The notes under the pieces were generated by a model that searched no databases, was not told the DNA's origin, and saw nothing but the letters and a program-made list of their open reading frames with translations. Source: Bacteroidales bacterium UBA5537 (GTDB taxonomy: Bacteria > Bacteroidota > Bacteroidia > Bacteroidales > Lentimicrobiaceae). Taken from it: a DNA stretch of 16,952 bases. Of this stretch, positions 1 to 7,993 are shown piece by piece; position 1 is the stretch's first letter, and every line of letters starts with the position of its first letter. Location: positions 17,509 through 34,460 of the forward strand of contig DINP01000100.1 in the NCBI GenBank assembly GCA_002426025.1, given 5' to 3'. Both the position numbers and the translations under genes were made by a program.

Positions 1-438
1 ATAGAGACCATAAAATGCCGGAAGCATAACCAAAGTTAGTGAGGCATGCAGATTAGCAAGAACATACAACAGATAGAGTGGTGTAAATGAATATATTACT
101 ACTTTCCCGGCTTTAGAATAATCTTTTTGCGACATAAATCTGCCCGACAATCCATATACGAAAACGGTAGTCAGCATCAGCGTAATCACCTGTAGAAAAA
201 TAAAAAACCCAGCATGAATCAGCGGAAGGGAAAACCGGTATGCATCAATGTCAAGCTCGTTTCTAACATATAAAAAGCTACCGATAAACTGCGAAACAGC
301 CCCGGCCAGAATCAAAGGAAACGCGTAAGAAACAAAAGCTTCCTTCAGCGAACGCTGTTCAAGCTTGATTACTTTCCACTCCCATCGTGGAAAAAGCAAT
401 ATATTTCTAATACGCCCCTGGCTGGATTTTTGGTCCAT
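1..438 (-). CDS. Yip1-like multi-pass membrane protein (partial, C-terminus outside window)
   Basis: An open frame reads from the ATG at 438 down to the window edge and gives the first 146 residues; the gene continues beyond position 1. The N-terminus is charged and cytosolic-looking (residues 1-33, with a FPRWEW stretch near 16-21). Hydrophobic segments follow at about 37-57, 70-98 and 113-146. This layout, with a short basic N-terminal part and then closely packed helices, is what I associate with the bacterial Yip1/DUF1282 membrane family, whose function is mostly unknown. The start lies 13 bases after the stop of the upstream DUF4831 gene, so the two are probably cotranscribed. The family call rests on general pattern and could be wrong; the membrane nature is clear. 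Confidence 0.6.
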   Translation of the reverse strand, partial: MDQKSSQGRIRNILLFPRWEWKVIKLEQRSLKEAFVSYAFPLILAGAVSQFIGSFLYVRNELDIDAYRFSLPLIHAGFFIFLQVITLMLTTVFVYGLSGRFMSQKDYSKAGKVVIYSFTPLYLLYVLANLHASLTLVMLPAFYGLY

Positions 439-451
439 TGTTCGTAATAAA

Positions 452-1633
452 TTATTCAGTAACTGCACTTATAATTGTCCCGTTAACCGGATGGAAACGA
501 ACATTTGACATATTTCCGGCGGGCAGAAAAGTAATCAGCCCCATTTGGCTGATCATCATCTGTTCTTCAGCTACCGGCACACCACCTACTCTGAGTGTAA
601 CCTGAGTCTTTTCCGGAATACGGTAATAAAACCCATGCAATTTCCTTGAAGCCTGATCGCGCTGTTTTACAAAATCCTCAATGGTTTTATTCTGTCCCAG
701 AGGTGTAACAATCAAACTGACAGATTCCCCACCAGAAGTTGATTTGTCGCTTAATCCCTTCGTTTTTGAAAATCTGCAGACTGTTTCGAGGGTACCTTCT
801 TTATTGGATTCTGGCGTCACATAATAGGTAAATTGCTGTGAAGTCTTCCTGATATTCCCTTTAAACAGCGACAGGTATTCACGTTCCATTTTATTCAACT
901 GGTTCAGCATAAATTCGAGGCTTTCGCGCGAATAGTTTACCTCCTGATAACCAGTAACCAGACTAAACTTATTATCCTCTATTCGATAAATCAAATCAGC
1001 AACTTCACGGGCTTGTTGTTCAGGCGTTTTTTCTGAAATGCTTCTTTTCAGCACTTTCTCTTCAATCGTAGTGGTATCAATGCTTATCCGCCTGATTATT
1101 GTGTCAACCTTCTCGATCAGAACCGGCTTCATAAGGTCGCGGAAAGGTTTAAGGTTTTCATTACTGAAATTTCCAGATACCAATGCGTTTCTGACCTCCT
1201 TTTTCACCTGTCCTATATCGGCAAAACCGCTGATAAAGCCGGCTTCAGAATATGTCACCATCAGTGAGCGGCTATCTTTTACTTTATCATCAATTTCAAT
1301 AAAATAAAACTGATCGGGATCAATTTCGGAAATGGTGGTCAGATTTACTTTACCAACTTCGTAAACAACAGAATTCTCAGTAATTACATCAGAAATTCCC
1401 AGCAATTTAGAAGCAAAATCTGCATAAGGGCCTTTGAAGATTTCCGTTTTCACAACCTCGATTTGTACCTGAATTACATTCCGGGGAAGACTATAAATTA
1501 TACCATCCTTATCTGTCGAAGGTTTCCCATCATTAAAAGGAACAACATTAATCTGGCTAAAACCGGCAGACGATAAAAAGAGGAAAACAATCAATATCAA
1601 TTGGTTAATCGGATATAAGGTTCGGGTTTTCAT
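452..1633 (-). CDS. DUF4831 family secreted protein
   Basis: This 393-residue protein begins with a cleavable-looking signal peptide: basic start, hydrophobic core at about 10-24, and a likely cut near residue 26 in AGFSQ. No lipobox cysteine is present, so it should be periplasmic or exported rather than a lipoprotein. The early segment with YSLPRNVIQVQIEV followed by FKGPYADFASKLLGI resembles DUF4831, a family I know mainly from Bacteroidota and with no assigned biochemical role. No catalytic motif is visible. Residues 165-270 are rich in charged and hydroxyl residues. The start at 1633 is the first ATG before the signal sequence and lies about 19 bases below a TAACTTTG promoter element. 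A Yip1-like membrane gene follows 13 bases downstream. Family assignment is from memory of the pattern. Confidence 0.7.
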   Translation of the reverse strand: MKTRTLYPINQLILIVFLFLSSAGFSQINVVPFNDGKPSTDKDGIIYSLPRNVIQVQIEVVKTEIFKGPYADFASKLLGISDVITENSVVYEVGKVNLTTISEIDPDQFYFIEIDDKVKDSRSLMVTYSEAGFISGFADIGQVKKEVRNALVSGNFSNENLKPFRDLMKPVLIEKVDTIIRRISIDTTTIEEKVLKRSISEKTPEQQAREVADLIYRIEDNKFSLVTGYQEVNYSRESLEFMLNQLNKMEREYLSLFKGNIRKTSQQFTYYVTPESNKEGTLETVCRFSKTKGLSDKSTSGGESVSLIVTPLGQNKTIEDFVKQRDQASRKLHGFYYRIPEKTQVTLRVGGVPVAEEQMMISQMGLITFLPAGNMSNVRFHPVNGTIISAVTE

Positions 1634-1651
1634 ACTTGATTAATTTCGTGT

Positions 1652-1680
1652 CAAAGTTAAATTATTTTTCAGAATGAAAA
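1652..1680 (-). promoter_or_regulatory. Putative promoter for the DUF4831 gene
   Basis: On the minus strand, TAACTTTG at 1652-1659 matches the Bacteroidota -7 consensus TAnnTTTG exactly. The -33 partner is only TTTT at 1677-1680 with a 17-base spacer, which is weaker than the consensus TTTG at about 19. The implied transcript start leaves a leader of only about 14 bases before the ATG at 1633. Confidence 0.45.
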
Positions 1681-1858
1681 TCGCTTTGAGTTCGCTAGGT
1701 TAAATAACACTGAGCAAAGCACATCCGGCTAAATTACAACATTGCTACGCTTAGTATATTAATTTGATCTACAGTATATTATAAATCATATTATCAATTA
1801 TAGTCCGCTTATTAAACACTTATTTTCGTTCTAATCCTTAAGGGTAAGGGAATATTTG

Positions 1859-1866
1859 TAAATTTG
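1859..1866 (+). promoter_or_regulatory. Putative -7 promoter element for the DUF2061 gene
   Basis: TAAATTTG fits TAnnTTTG and lies 22 bases before the ATG at 1889. No clear TTTG is found about 19 bases upstream, and the surroundings are AT-rich, so a chance match is possible. The 255-base divergent gap 1634-1888 otherwise shows only AT-rich sequence and one short direct repeat (1753-1781). Confidence 0.35.
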
Positions 1867-1888
1867 AATTCAAAATTTGTGAATTTAT

Positions 1889-2239
1889 ATGAACACTACT
1901 CCCAAGAAAAATAGCGCTTCATTATCAAATGAAAAGAATGAACAGATATTTCGTGACAGCCCACAACGTAGTCTGATCAAAGCGCTAACCTACCGGGTAA
2001 TGGCTTCCGGGGTAATGTTTGTAGTGTTTTTTATCATATTCCGCAGCACCACCCAGCGCACCCTTAACGAAAGCCTTGGCGATGCTACCCTTATCAGTGT
2101 GATTGATTTTACAGTTAAACTGATAATTTATTATTTCCACGAGCGCATTTGGTCGGGGATTGTTTGGGGAAAATACTGGAAAAAAAATTATTGGGTCAGA
2201 AGAGCATGGAAAAAAGCTTACCGCAAAGCACACAAATAG
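1889..2239 (+). CDS. DUF2061 domain small membrane protein
   Basis: The protein has 116 residues. After a polar N-terminal tail (1-25) comes the DUF2061 pattern: RSLIKALTYRVMAS at 27-40 leading into a first hydrophobic helix (about 38-53), a polar turn, a second helix (about 66-83), and the typical YYFHERIW motif at 81-88. A very basic tail (95-116, many Lys and Arg) follows. The family is a two-helix inner-membrane domain, sometimes found fused to or beside sulfate-assimilation enzymes; its function is unknown. No sulfate gene is visible here. It is a single-gene plus-strand unit, convergent with glutamine synthetase, and ends 47 bases before a two-way terminator. The first ATG is used; the extra N-terminal tail could be partly non-essential. 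Confidence 0.8.
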   Translation: MNTTPKKNSASLSNEKNEQIFRDSPQRSLIKALTYRVMASGVMFVVFFIIFRSTTQRTLNESLGDATLISVIDFTVKLIIYYFHERIWSGIVWGKYWKKNYWVRRAWKKAYRKAHK

Positions 2240-2284
2240 ATTTTCCGTTATAAGAGATCCTCATGTAATCAGAGATAAAAAAAA

Positions 2285-2317
2285 TTCCCCGATTTTGAAC
2301 ATCGGGGATTTTTTTTT
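2285..2317. terminator. Bidirectional intrinsic terminator
   Basis: A 7-bp GC-rich stem (CCCCGAT at 2287-2293 with ATCGGGG at 2301-2307, extended by one T-A pair) has a 7-base loop. It is followed on the plus strand by a run of T (2309-2317) and preceded by a run of A, which gives a T run on the minus strand. It lies between the convergent ends of the DUF2061 gene (2239) and glutamine synthetase (2328) and can serve both. Confidence 0.9.
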
Positions 2318-2327
2318 AAAAAGCTTG

Positions 2328-4517
2328 TTATCTGACAAAAAGCAACTCACGGTATTTGGGCAGTGGCCACATCTCGTTGTCAACCAATAGTTCCAGTTTA
2401 TCTGCATGGAAGCGAATTTCTTCAAAAAACGACAAAACTGTTTCACGATAAGCCAGAGCCTGTTTCTCAACAGAATCAATTCTATTGGCAACTTTGCGGG
2501 CTTCGGTCATTTTATATACCAGATTCCGTATTCCTGATATATGCTCTGAAATCTCCTTGATGGTGTCGAGTTGATTTTTCGAAAGTGCCATATAAGTTTT
2601 GGAGTCAAGCACTTCTTTCAGGCCCTTCACATTTTCGATCAACTGATTTTGGTAACGGATGGCAATTGGAACTATGTGGTTGATAGCCAAATCGCCCATA
2701 ACCCTTGATTCTATCTGAACTTTGCGTGTATAATTTTCGAGTTTAATTTCGTGTCGGGCACGTACTTCACGTTCCGAAAGCACATTGTAATCGCTGAATA
2801 GCTTAATAGCATCTTTGTTTAAAAGGCTTTTCAAGGCATTTGGAGTATCGGGAATATTTGACAAACCACGTTTTGCGGCTTCCTTCACCCACTCCTGGCT
2901 GTAACTGTTTCCTTCAAACCTTATTCTTTTCGACTCAATCACATATTTCTTGATCGTCGCAAAGATGGCATCTTCCTTTTTCACTTTATTGGCCATAAGT
3001 TTGTCAACTTCCGCCCTGAATTTGCGCAATTGATCTGCAACAATAAGGTTCAATGCAATCATTGGCTTTGCACAACTTGACGATGAGCCAACAGCCCTGA
3101 ATTCAAACTTATTTCCTGTAAAAGCAAAAGGCGAAGTCCGGTTACGATCGGTATTGTCAAGTAAAATCTCAGGAATCTTTGGAATGTTGATATTCAATCC
3201 ATTGCCCTCTGTTTTCTTGTGAAATGACTTTTTATCTAATTTTTCAATCTGATCGAGTGCTTCAGTCAACTGAGAGCCAATAAATGCTGATATTATAGCA
3301 GGCGGGGCTTCATGGGCGCCTAAGCGAAGGTCGTTACCTGCTGTAGCAATATGAGCCCTGAGAATGTCAGAATGAGTATCAAGTGCTTTTAAAATACTCG
3401 ACATGAAAACGAGGAACTGCAGGTTTGCTTGCGGGCTTCGCCCAGGCGAAAGAAGATTCACACCGGTATTTGTGCTCAACGACCAATTGTTATGCTTACC
3501 CGAACCATTTACACCAGCATACGGTTTTTCGTGAAGTAAAACAGTGTAGCCGTGGCGTTTACCTATCTTTTCGAGAAGGTGCATCAGCAATTGGTTATGA
3601 TCAACAGCTACGTTTACTTCTTCGTAAACCGGGGCGCACTCGAACTGATTCGGGGCAACCTCATTGTGACGTGTCCTTACGGGAATACCAAGCCTGTGCG
3701 CTTCATACTCAAACTCGCGCATAAAATCTATAACTTTTTCAGGAATCATCCCGAAATAGTGATCAGAAAGCTGCTGATCCTTAGCACTCGAATGCCCGAA
3801 CAATGTCCTTCCTGACAGGACCAGATCGGGGCGGGCATTAAACAACGCCGTATCAACCAGAAAATATTCCTGCTCCCATCCCAGGGTAGCATAAACCCTG
3901 CTTACATTTTTATCAAAATACTGGCAAATAGCCGTTGCTTCACGATCAAGTGCACTCGAAGCCTTTAGTAAAGGGGTCTTATAATCAAGTGCCTCTCCTG
4001 TATATGAAACAAATATCGTTGGAATACAGAGGGTTCTGTCCATAATAAATGCAGGTGAGGTCGGATCCCATGCTGTATATCCCCGGGCCTCAAACGTATT
4101 ACGGATTCCTCCACTAGGAAAACTGGAGGCATCAGGTTCCTGTTGAATAAGTTCGTTGGCATTAAAGCTTTCCATTGCTTTGCCATCACCATTCGGGGAT
4201 ATAAAAGCATCGTGTTTTTCAGCAGTCGAACCGGTTAACGGATGAAACCAGTGGGTAAAATGTGTAGCACCTTTGCTGAGAGCCCAGGCTTTCATGGCTG
4301 AAGCAACCTGATCGGCAATGCTGCGATCAATTTTCTCTCCTAATTCGGCGGCTTTAATAACAGAACCGTATGCTTCACGCGACATATACTCACGCATAAC
4401 ACCATGGTTGAAAGTCATTTCACCATAGTAGTCCGAAATTCTTTCGGGGAAAACCGGCATTTGCCTGCGTTGGCGCGACATAGCAATTTCAAGTGCTTTA
4501 AATCTGATGTTGCTCAT
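2328..4517 (-). CDS. glnN: Type III glutamine synthetase
   Basis: This cytosolic enzyme makes glutamine from glutamate, ammonia and ATP. At 729 residues it has the length of the large type III class, which is common in Bacteroidota, not the roughly 450 of type I. Visible landmarks in order are: the class III N-terminal part with FTHWFHPLTG and EKHDAF (about 87-105); GWEQEYFLVD at 213-222 with metal-binding glutamates; RHNEVAPNQFE at 283-293; KPYAGVNGSGKHNNWS at 331-346 (glutamate and ATP site); NRTSPFAFTGNKFEFRAVGSS around 459-479; and a helical C-terminal region. The ATG at 4517 gives MSNIRFKALE, a normal start for this class. An 88-base gap separates it from the upstream symporter gene, and near-consensus TACCTTTA elements there may give it its own promoter. 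No riboswitch-like structure was seen. Confidence 0.96.
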   Translation of the reverse strand: MSNIRFKALEIAMSRQRRQMPVFPERISDYYGEMTFNHGVMREYMSREAYGSVIKAAELGEKIDRSIADQVASAMKAWALSKGATHFTHWFHPLTGSTAEKHDAFISPNGDGKAMESFNANELIQQEPDASSFPSGGIRNTFEARGYTAWDPTSPAFIMDRTLCIPTIFVSYTGEALDYKTPLLKASSALDREATAICQYFDKNVSRVYATLGWEQEYFLVDTALFNARPDLVLSGRTLFGHSSAKDQQLSDHYFGMIPEKVIDFMREFEYEAHRLGIPVRTRHNEVAPNQFECAPVYEEVNVAVDHNQLLMHLLEKIGKRHGYTVLLHEKPYAGVNGSGKHNNWSLSTNTGVNLLSPGRSPQANLQFLVFMSSILKALDTHSDILRAHIATAGNDLRLGAHEAPPAIISAFIGSQLTEALDQIEKLDKKSFHKKTEGNGLNINIPKIPEILLDNTDRNRTSPFAFTGNKFEFRAVGSSSSCAKPMIALNLIVADQLRKFRAEVDKLMANKVKKEDAIFATIKKYVIESKRIRFEGNSYSQEWVKEAAKRGLSNIPDTPNALKSLLNKDAIKLFSDYNVLSEREVRARHEIKLENYTRKVQIESRVMGDLAINHIVPIAIRYQNQLIENVKGLKEVLDSKTYMALSKNQLDTIKEISEHISGIRNLVYKMTEARKVANRIDSVEKQALAYRETVLSFFEEIRFHADKLELLVDNEMWPLPKYRELLFVR

Positions 4518-4553
4518 TTAGAATCGGGTTTAACATTAAAGGTATGAAAACAA

Positions 4554-4580
4554 GCTGCAAGGTATTTTGTTGGCTGCAGC
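4554..4580 (-). terminator. Possible weak terminator or attenuator between the symporter gene and glnN
   Basis: A perfect 6-bp inverted repeat, GCTGCA (4554-4559) with TGCAGC (4575-4580), has a 15-base spacer. Read on the minus strand it lies about 25 bases past the symporter stop and is followed by TTGTTTTC. The T tract is interrupted and the loop is long, so this is only a candidate. Confidence 0.3.
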
Positions 4581-4605
4581 ATGTTATCTTTTCATTAATT
4601 CTGCA

Positions 4606-6069
4606 TTATTGAACAGAAATTGGTTTCTTTTTAGAGAGTATCAACAAGCCAATAAAAGTAAATATCCCATTGACAAGAAGCAGTTCAAAGCCGAATTTGT
4701 ATCCATCAAAGAGATATTCAGAATTGATACTAAGCAGATAGCTGAGCACCGGAGACAAAATTGCTATCACCGGAACCCATTTATCGTAAACATTCAATCT
4801 GGTAAAAAGCCCGAATGTGTAAAGGCCTAATAGTGGCCCATAAGTGTAACCGGCAATTGTAAACAACTTATTTATTACAGATTGATCGCTGATTGCCCTG
4901 AAAACGACAACCAGAAGTGTTAGATACACAGCAATGCTCAAATGCACCATCATTCGCAACTTTACCTTTTTAGTCTCCAGCATAATTTCCTTTTTCTTAA
5001 TACCCAGAATATCAACAGTAAAGGAAGTTGTTAAAGCAGTCAGCGATCCATCGGCGCTCGAAAATGCTGCAGCAACAAGCCCGATAAGGAAAACTGTTCC
5101 GGCGAAAGCACCATGATACTTGAGTGCTATAATTGGAAAAAGGTCGTCGGTACTTTGCGGAATTGAAATACCCATTTTTGTTGCATACATATAAAGCGAT
5201 GCACCTAAAAACAAGAATAGCAGATTTACCGGAATCAGCGCCCAACTCAGGAAGTAGATATTTTTCTTCGCATCTTTCAGATTGCGACAGGTAAGATTCT
5301 TCTGCATCATATCCTGATCAAGACCTGTCATAACAATGGCAATAAATATTCCGCTAATAAACTGCTTGACAAAGAATCGTTTATCGTTCACATCAGTAAA
5401 TACAATCTTGGAATATTCGCTTGAAACAACCTCATTAAACAGCGATTTCAATCCCAGACCAAGGTCGGTTGAAATATAGTAAACCGAAACAGCCACAGCG
5501 GCAAGCATAAATGTTGTCTGGAGTGTATCGGTCCAGACAATAGTTTTAATACCTCCACGAAAAGTGTACAAAAGGATTAACCCCATAAAAATTGCAACAT
5601 TAATGGCAAAAGGCACTCCCCAGTTGTCGAAAACGAATATCTGCAGCACATTTACAACCAGGTAAACCCTGAATGACGAGCCAATACTGCGAGATAAAAG
5701 GAAAAAGGAAGAACCTGTTTTGTAGGTATAGTTCCCAAACCGCTGTTCGAGGTATGCATAAATGGAAGTAAGATTCCGGCTATAGTAAAGTGGCAAAAGT
5801 ACCTGCGCAATTATTGCATAGCCAATCAGATAGCCAAATACAATCATCAGATAGGAGAACCCTGATCCGCCAACCTCGCCGGGAATAGAAATAAAAGTGA
5901 CGCCAGACAGTGACGCACCAATCATACCATAGGCAACTACGATCCAGGGAGATGATTTATTGCCGGTAAAGTATGTTTCGTTGGTTGATTTGCGACCAGT
6001 AATGGCTGCAATGATAAAAAGGAGAGCTGAATAGGAAACAAATATTGCAATTATTGCCAGTGGATGCAC
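4606..6069 (-). CDS. Sodium:solute symporter (SSS family) permease
   Basis: This inner-membrane transporter of 487 residues has about 13 hydrophobic segments, the usual size and topology of the sodium:solute symporter (SSF) family. It starts with a helix at about 4-24. It carries typical family features: the SGVTFISIPGE stretch at 55-65, LTSIYAYLEQRFG at 100-112, and GGIKTIVWTDTLQ at 172-184, followed by the long helical core. The substrate cannot be read from sequence; members carry sugars, sialic acids, amino acids or vitamins. It lies 29 bases downstream of gmhB, so it may share the surface-sugar transcript, but a TACCTTTG element at 6116-6123 suggests a promoter of its own. Coupling with glutamine synthetase downstream may be only positional. 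Confidence 0.88.
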   Translation of the reverse strand: MHPLAIIAIFVSYSALLFIIAAITGRKSTNETYFTGNKSSPWIVVAYGMIGASLSGVTFISIPGEVGGSGFSYLMIVFGYLIGYAIIAQVLLPLYYSRNLTSIYAYLEQRFGNYTYKTGSSFFLLSRSIGSSFRVYLVVNVLQIFVFDNWGVPFAINVAIFMGLILLYTFRGGIKTIVWTDTLQTTFMLAAVAVSVYYISTDLGLGLKSLFNEVVSSEYSKIVFTDVNDKRFFVKQFISGIFIAIVMTGLDQDMMQKNLTCRNLKDAKKNIYFLSWALIPVNLLFLFLGASLYMYATKMGISIPQSTDDLFPIIALKYHGAFAGTVFLIGLVAAAFSSADGSLTALTTSFTVDILGIKKKEIMLETKKVKLRMMVHLSIAVYLTLLVVVFRAISDQSVINKLFTIAGYTYGPLLGLYTFGLFTRLNVYDKWVPVIAILSPVLSYLLSINSEYLFDGYKFGFELLLVNGIFTFIGLLILSKKKPISVQ

Positions 6070-6098
6070 GTTCTGCCTTTAAGTAGATGTATTATTAT

Positions 6099-6644
6099 TT
6101 ATTTTATTGATCGCGCAAAGGTAATTAAATCAGGATAAACCAGGTCAATCAGGTTCGGATGTTCGCGTGCCATGTCCCTTTCACCGATTAAAACAGTTTT
6201 CATTCCCAGTCTTTTACCAAATAATACATCGCTGAATGAATCACCTGCCATAATTGATTTCTTAAATGAAATTTCATTGAAATCCTGTCGGGCTTTCAAA
6301 CCCATTCCGATGGCTGGTTTTCGCGTAATATGTTTCTCGACTTCGAGATATGGGGAGTAATAAACTCTGTCAATCTTCCCTCCTGCCTCTGCCACAGCTT
6401 GTTGCATCTGCTTATGGATGAGTTCAAGCTCGGATGCAGGCATCAGCCCCTTGCCTACTCCCTGCTGGTTGCTGACCACGACAATCCGGCCAAAATGCTG
6501 AGTAAACATATTTATAGCCTCCAGCGTTCCATCAATAAAGCGAAACTGCTCCCAGGATTTTACATAATCATCTTGTAGGCGTTCATTTATCACACCATCG
6601 CGATCAAGAAAAAGAGTCCAGGATTTATCGATCTTTAAATTCAT
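6099..6644 (-). CDS. gmhB: D-glycero-D-manno-heptose 1,7-bisphosphate 7-phosphatase (HAD-IIIA)
   Basis: It removes the 7-phosphate from heptose 1,7-bisphosphate to give heptose 1-phosphate, the step before nucleotidyl transfer. With the ATG at 6644 the protein has 181 residues. The HAD motifs are FLDRDG at 12-17 (nucleophile D14, acid D16), VVSNQQG for motif II, RKP for motif III, and AGDSFSD for motif IV. Length and order fit the HAD-IIIA histidinol/heptose phosphatases. The segment after YYSP lacks the cysteines that hold a structural zinc in E. coli GmhB, and the loop is shorter. A longer frame opens at 6686, but the ATG at 6644 gives a normal N-terminus 13 residues before the nucleophile and overlaps hddC by only 20 bases. 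The neighbouring hddA, gmhA and hddC strongly favour this role over histidinol phosphatase. Confidence 0.88.
   Translation of the reverse strand: MNLKIDKSWTLFLDRDGVINERLQDDYVKSWEQFRFIDGTLEAINMFTQHFGRIVVVSNQQGVGKGLMPASELELIHKQMQQAVAEAGGKIDRVYYSPYLEVEKHITRKPAIGMGLKARQDFNEISFKKSIMAGDSFSDVLFGKRLGMKTVLIGERDMAREHPNLIDLVYPDLITFARSIK
6116..6123 (-). promoter_or_regulatory. Putative -7 promoter element before the symporter gene
   Basis: On the minus strand TACCTTTG matches TAnnTTTG exactly. It lies inside the 3' end of gmhB, 47 bases before the ATG at 6069. The only -33 candidate is a degenerate ATTG about 22 bases upstream, so support is modest. Confidence 0.35.
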
Positions 6645-7344
6645 TGAATTCAATTTGAGCCCTTTCATAATCGGCAGGAATGCCAATATCGAGAAAATAG
6701 TTGTTAAATATCTGAGCCAGATAAGTATCCGGGTTTAACTTTGCGGCAAACAAATCCATTTCAAGCGAAAACTGTGCTGGCAGATCGAGGCCTTTGAAGT
6801 ATTTTGATTTGATCAGATAAATTCCTCCGTTTATCAAACCGGGATATGACTCAGCAGATTTTTCGCGAAAAGCAGTAATACTGCCATTCTCCATACATTC
6901 AACCTGTCCATAACGCGAAGCATCGTCAACAGGACGTAAGGCAATTGAAACTTCGGCTAGATTCTCAATATGCTTCTGAAAAAACAAATCGAGATTTATC
7001 CTGAATAGGGTGTCCCCATTTAAAATAAGAGCATGAGGCGTTTCAACTTTATTGAATGCAAGTTTTACAGCACCTCCGGTTCCGAGTGGTTCAGTTTCAA
7101 TTGAATAGACCAGTTCAAGGTTCTTATACTTTTTCCCGAAATAACTCTCGATTGAAGAACTCAAATAGCCGGTTGACAGTATCGCTCTCTTATATCCAAA
7201 TTGATTGATAAAATCAAACTGATATTCGAGAAATGGTTTGCCGTTAACCGGAGCCATGGCTTTAGGCAGATTATTTACCGATTCCTTAAGCCTTGTACCC
7301 AGTCCTCCGGCCAGAATAATTATATCGGGAAAATCCATGAACAT
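6625..7344 (-). CDS. hddC: D-glycero-alpha-D-manno-heptose 1-phosphate guanylyltransferase
   Basis: This is a sugar-phosphate nucleotidyltransferase of 239 residues. Its single GT-A-like fold carries LAGGLGTRL at 11-19 (nucleotide-binding loop), PKAMAPVNGKP at 27-37 (substrate lysine), EPLGTGGA around 85-92, LNGDTL with the metal-binding aspartate near 111, and a FLDIG motif near 217-221 for the second metal ligand. It has no C-terminal hexapeptide repeat domain, which fits HddC rather than GlmU or RmlA. The guanylyl specificity is inferred from the flanking hddA, gmhA and gmhB genes; sequence alone would only say hexose/heptose 1-phosphate nucleotidyltransferase. The ATG directly follows the TAG stop of gmhA with no spacer, and its 3' end overlaps gmhB by 20 bases, so the three are translationally coupled. 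Confidence 0.87.
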   Translation of the reverse strand: MFMDFPDIIILAGGLGTRLKESVNNLPKAMAPVNGKPFLEYQFDFINQFGYKRAILSTGYLSSSIESYFGKKYKNLELVYSIETEPLGTGGAVKLAFNKVETPHALILNGDTLFRINLDLFFQKHIENLAEVSIALRPVDDASRYGQVECMENGSITAFREKSAESYPGLINGGIYLIKSKYFKGLDLPAQFSLEMDLFAAKLNPDTYLAQIFNNYFLDIGIPADYERAQIEFNEFKDR

Positions 7345-7923
7345 CTAGCGTGGGAATAAGCTGGATTCGACTAGTTCACAAATAATATGTCCTACAGTAA
7401 TGTGCGATTCCTGGATTCGAGGCGTGTCTGTTGATGGAATATTAATCAGAATATCGGAAATTGATTTCATCTCGCCTCCGGTTTCCCCGGTAAAGCCAAT
7501 GGTTTTCATTCCGGCAGCTTTAGCCGTTTTCATAGCCTTAATAATATTACCCGAGTTACCGGAGGTTGACATTGCAACCAGAATATCTCCTTTGGTTCCT
7601 TTGGCTTTCACCAGACGGGAATAGACCTCGTCATAAGCATAATCGTTGGCCACGGCTGTAAGATAGCTTGAATTTACGTGCAATGCTTCGGCATCCAATG
7701 GCTCGCGGTCGTAATAAAACCGGCCCGAGAATTCAGCAGCCAGGTGCTGGGCATCAGCGGCACTGCCTCCATTACCGCAAAACAGCACCTTATTTTTGTT
7801 TCGAAAAGCAGCTACAATTAATTCAGTTGCTTCCTGGATTCTGGCTAATAAATGTTCATCGGCCAGTACCAGGGCTTTAACTGAAATTGAAGATTGGAGA
7901 ACTTCCTTAATTTTTATTTGCAT
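7345..7923 (-). CDS. gmhA: Sedoheptulose 7-phosphate isomerase (phosphoheptose isomerase)
   Basis: It converts D-sedoheptulose 7-phosphate to D-glycero-D-manno-heptose 7-phosphate, the first committed step of heptose synthesis. From the ATG at 7923 the protein has 192 residues, the usual length of the family. It is a single SIS domain with CGNGGSAADAQHLAAEFSGR at 49-68, STSGNSGNI at 119-127 and RIQESHITVGHI at 169-180. Residues matching the E. coli active site and zinc ligands are H60, E64, Q171 and H179. An in-frame ATG at 7953 would add ten hydrophobic residues. I prefer 7923 because it aligns with known family starts and because a TACTTTTG promoter-like element (7942-7949) lies between the two. 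It directly abuts hddC. Confidence 0.93.
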   Translation of the reverse strand: MQIKIKEVLQSSISVKALVLADEHLLARIQEATELIVAAFRNKNKVLFCGNGGSAADAQHLAAEFSGRFYYDREPLDAEALHVNSSYLTAVANDYAYDEVYSRLVKAKGTKGDILVAMSTSGNSGNIIKAMKTAKAAGMKTIGFTGETGGEMKSISDILINIPSTDTPRIQESHITVGHIICELVESSLFPR

Positions 7924-7941
7924 TGCCAGAATAATTTTATG

Positions 7942-7949
7942 CAAAAGTA
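7942..7949 (-). promoter_or_regulatory. Possible internal promoter (-7 element) before gmhA
   Basis: On the minus strand TACTTTTG is identical to the -7 elements of the tRNA-Lys and ugd promoters in this window. It sits in the 70-base gap between hddA and gmhA, 18 bases before the ATG at 7923. No clear -33 TTTG was found at the expected distance, so this may be a chance match. Confidence 0.35.
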
Positions 7950-7993
7950 GCAAATCCTGCTTGCCCGAATAAGCATGCTTTTAGAGAAATCTA

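Noticed and set aside
3425..3815. Open frames on the plus strand inside the glutamine synthetase gene
   Set aside because: They are antisense to a strongly conserved enzyme, carry no recognisable domain and have no promoter or start context.
4518..4605. Riboswitch or glutamine-responsive leader before glnN
   Set aside because: The gap is only 88 bases and shows one short inverted repeat; no glnA-type RNA motif or conserved fold is visible.
6099..6644. Histidinol phosphatase (HisB N-terminal type) as the identity of the HAD protein
   Set aside because: Motifs cannot exclude it, but no histidine biosynthesis gene is nearby while the three other heptose-pathway genes are directly adjacent.
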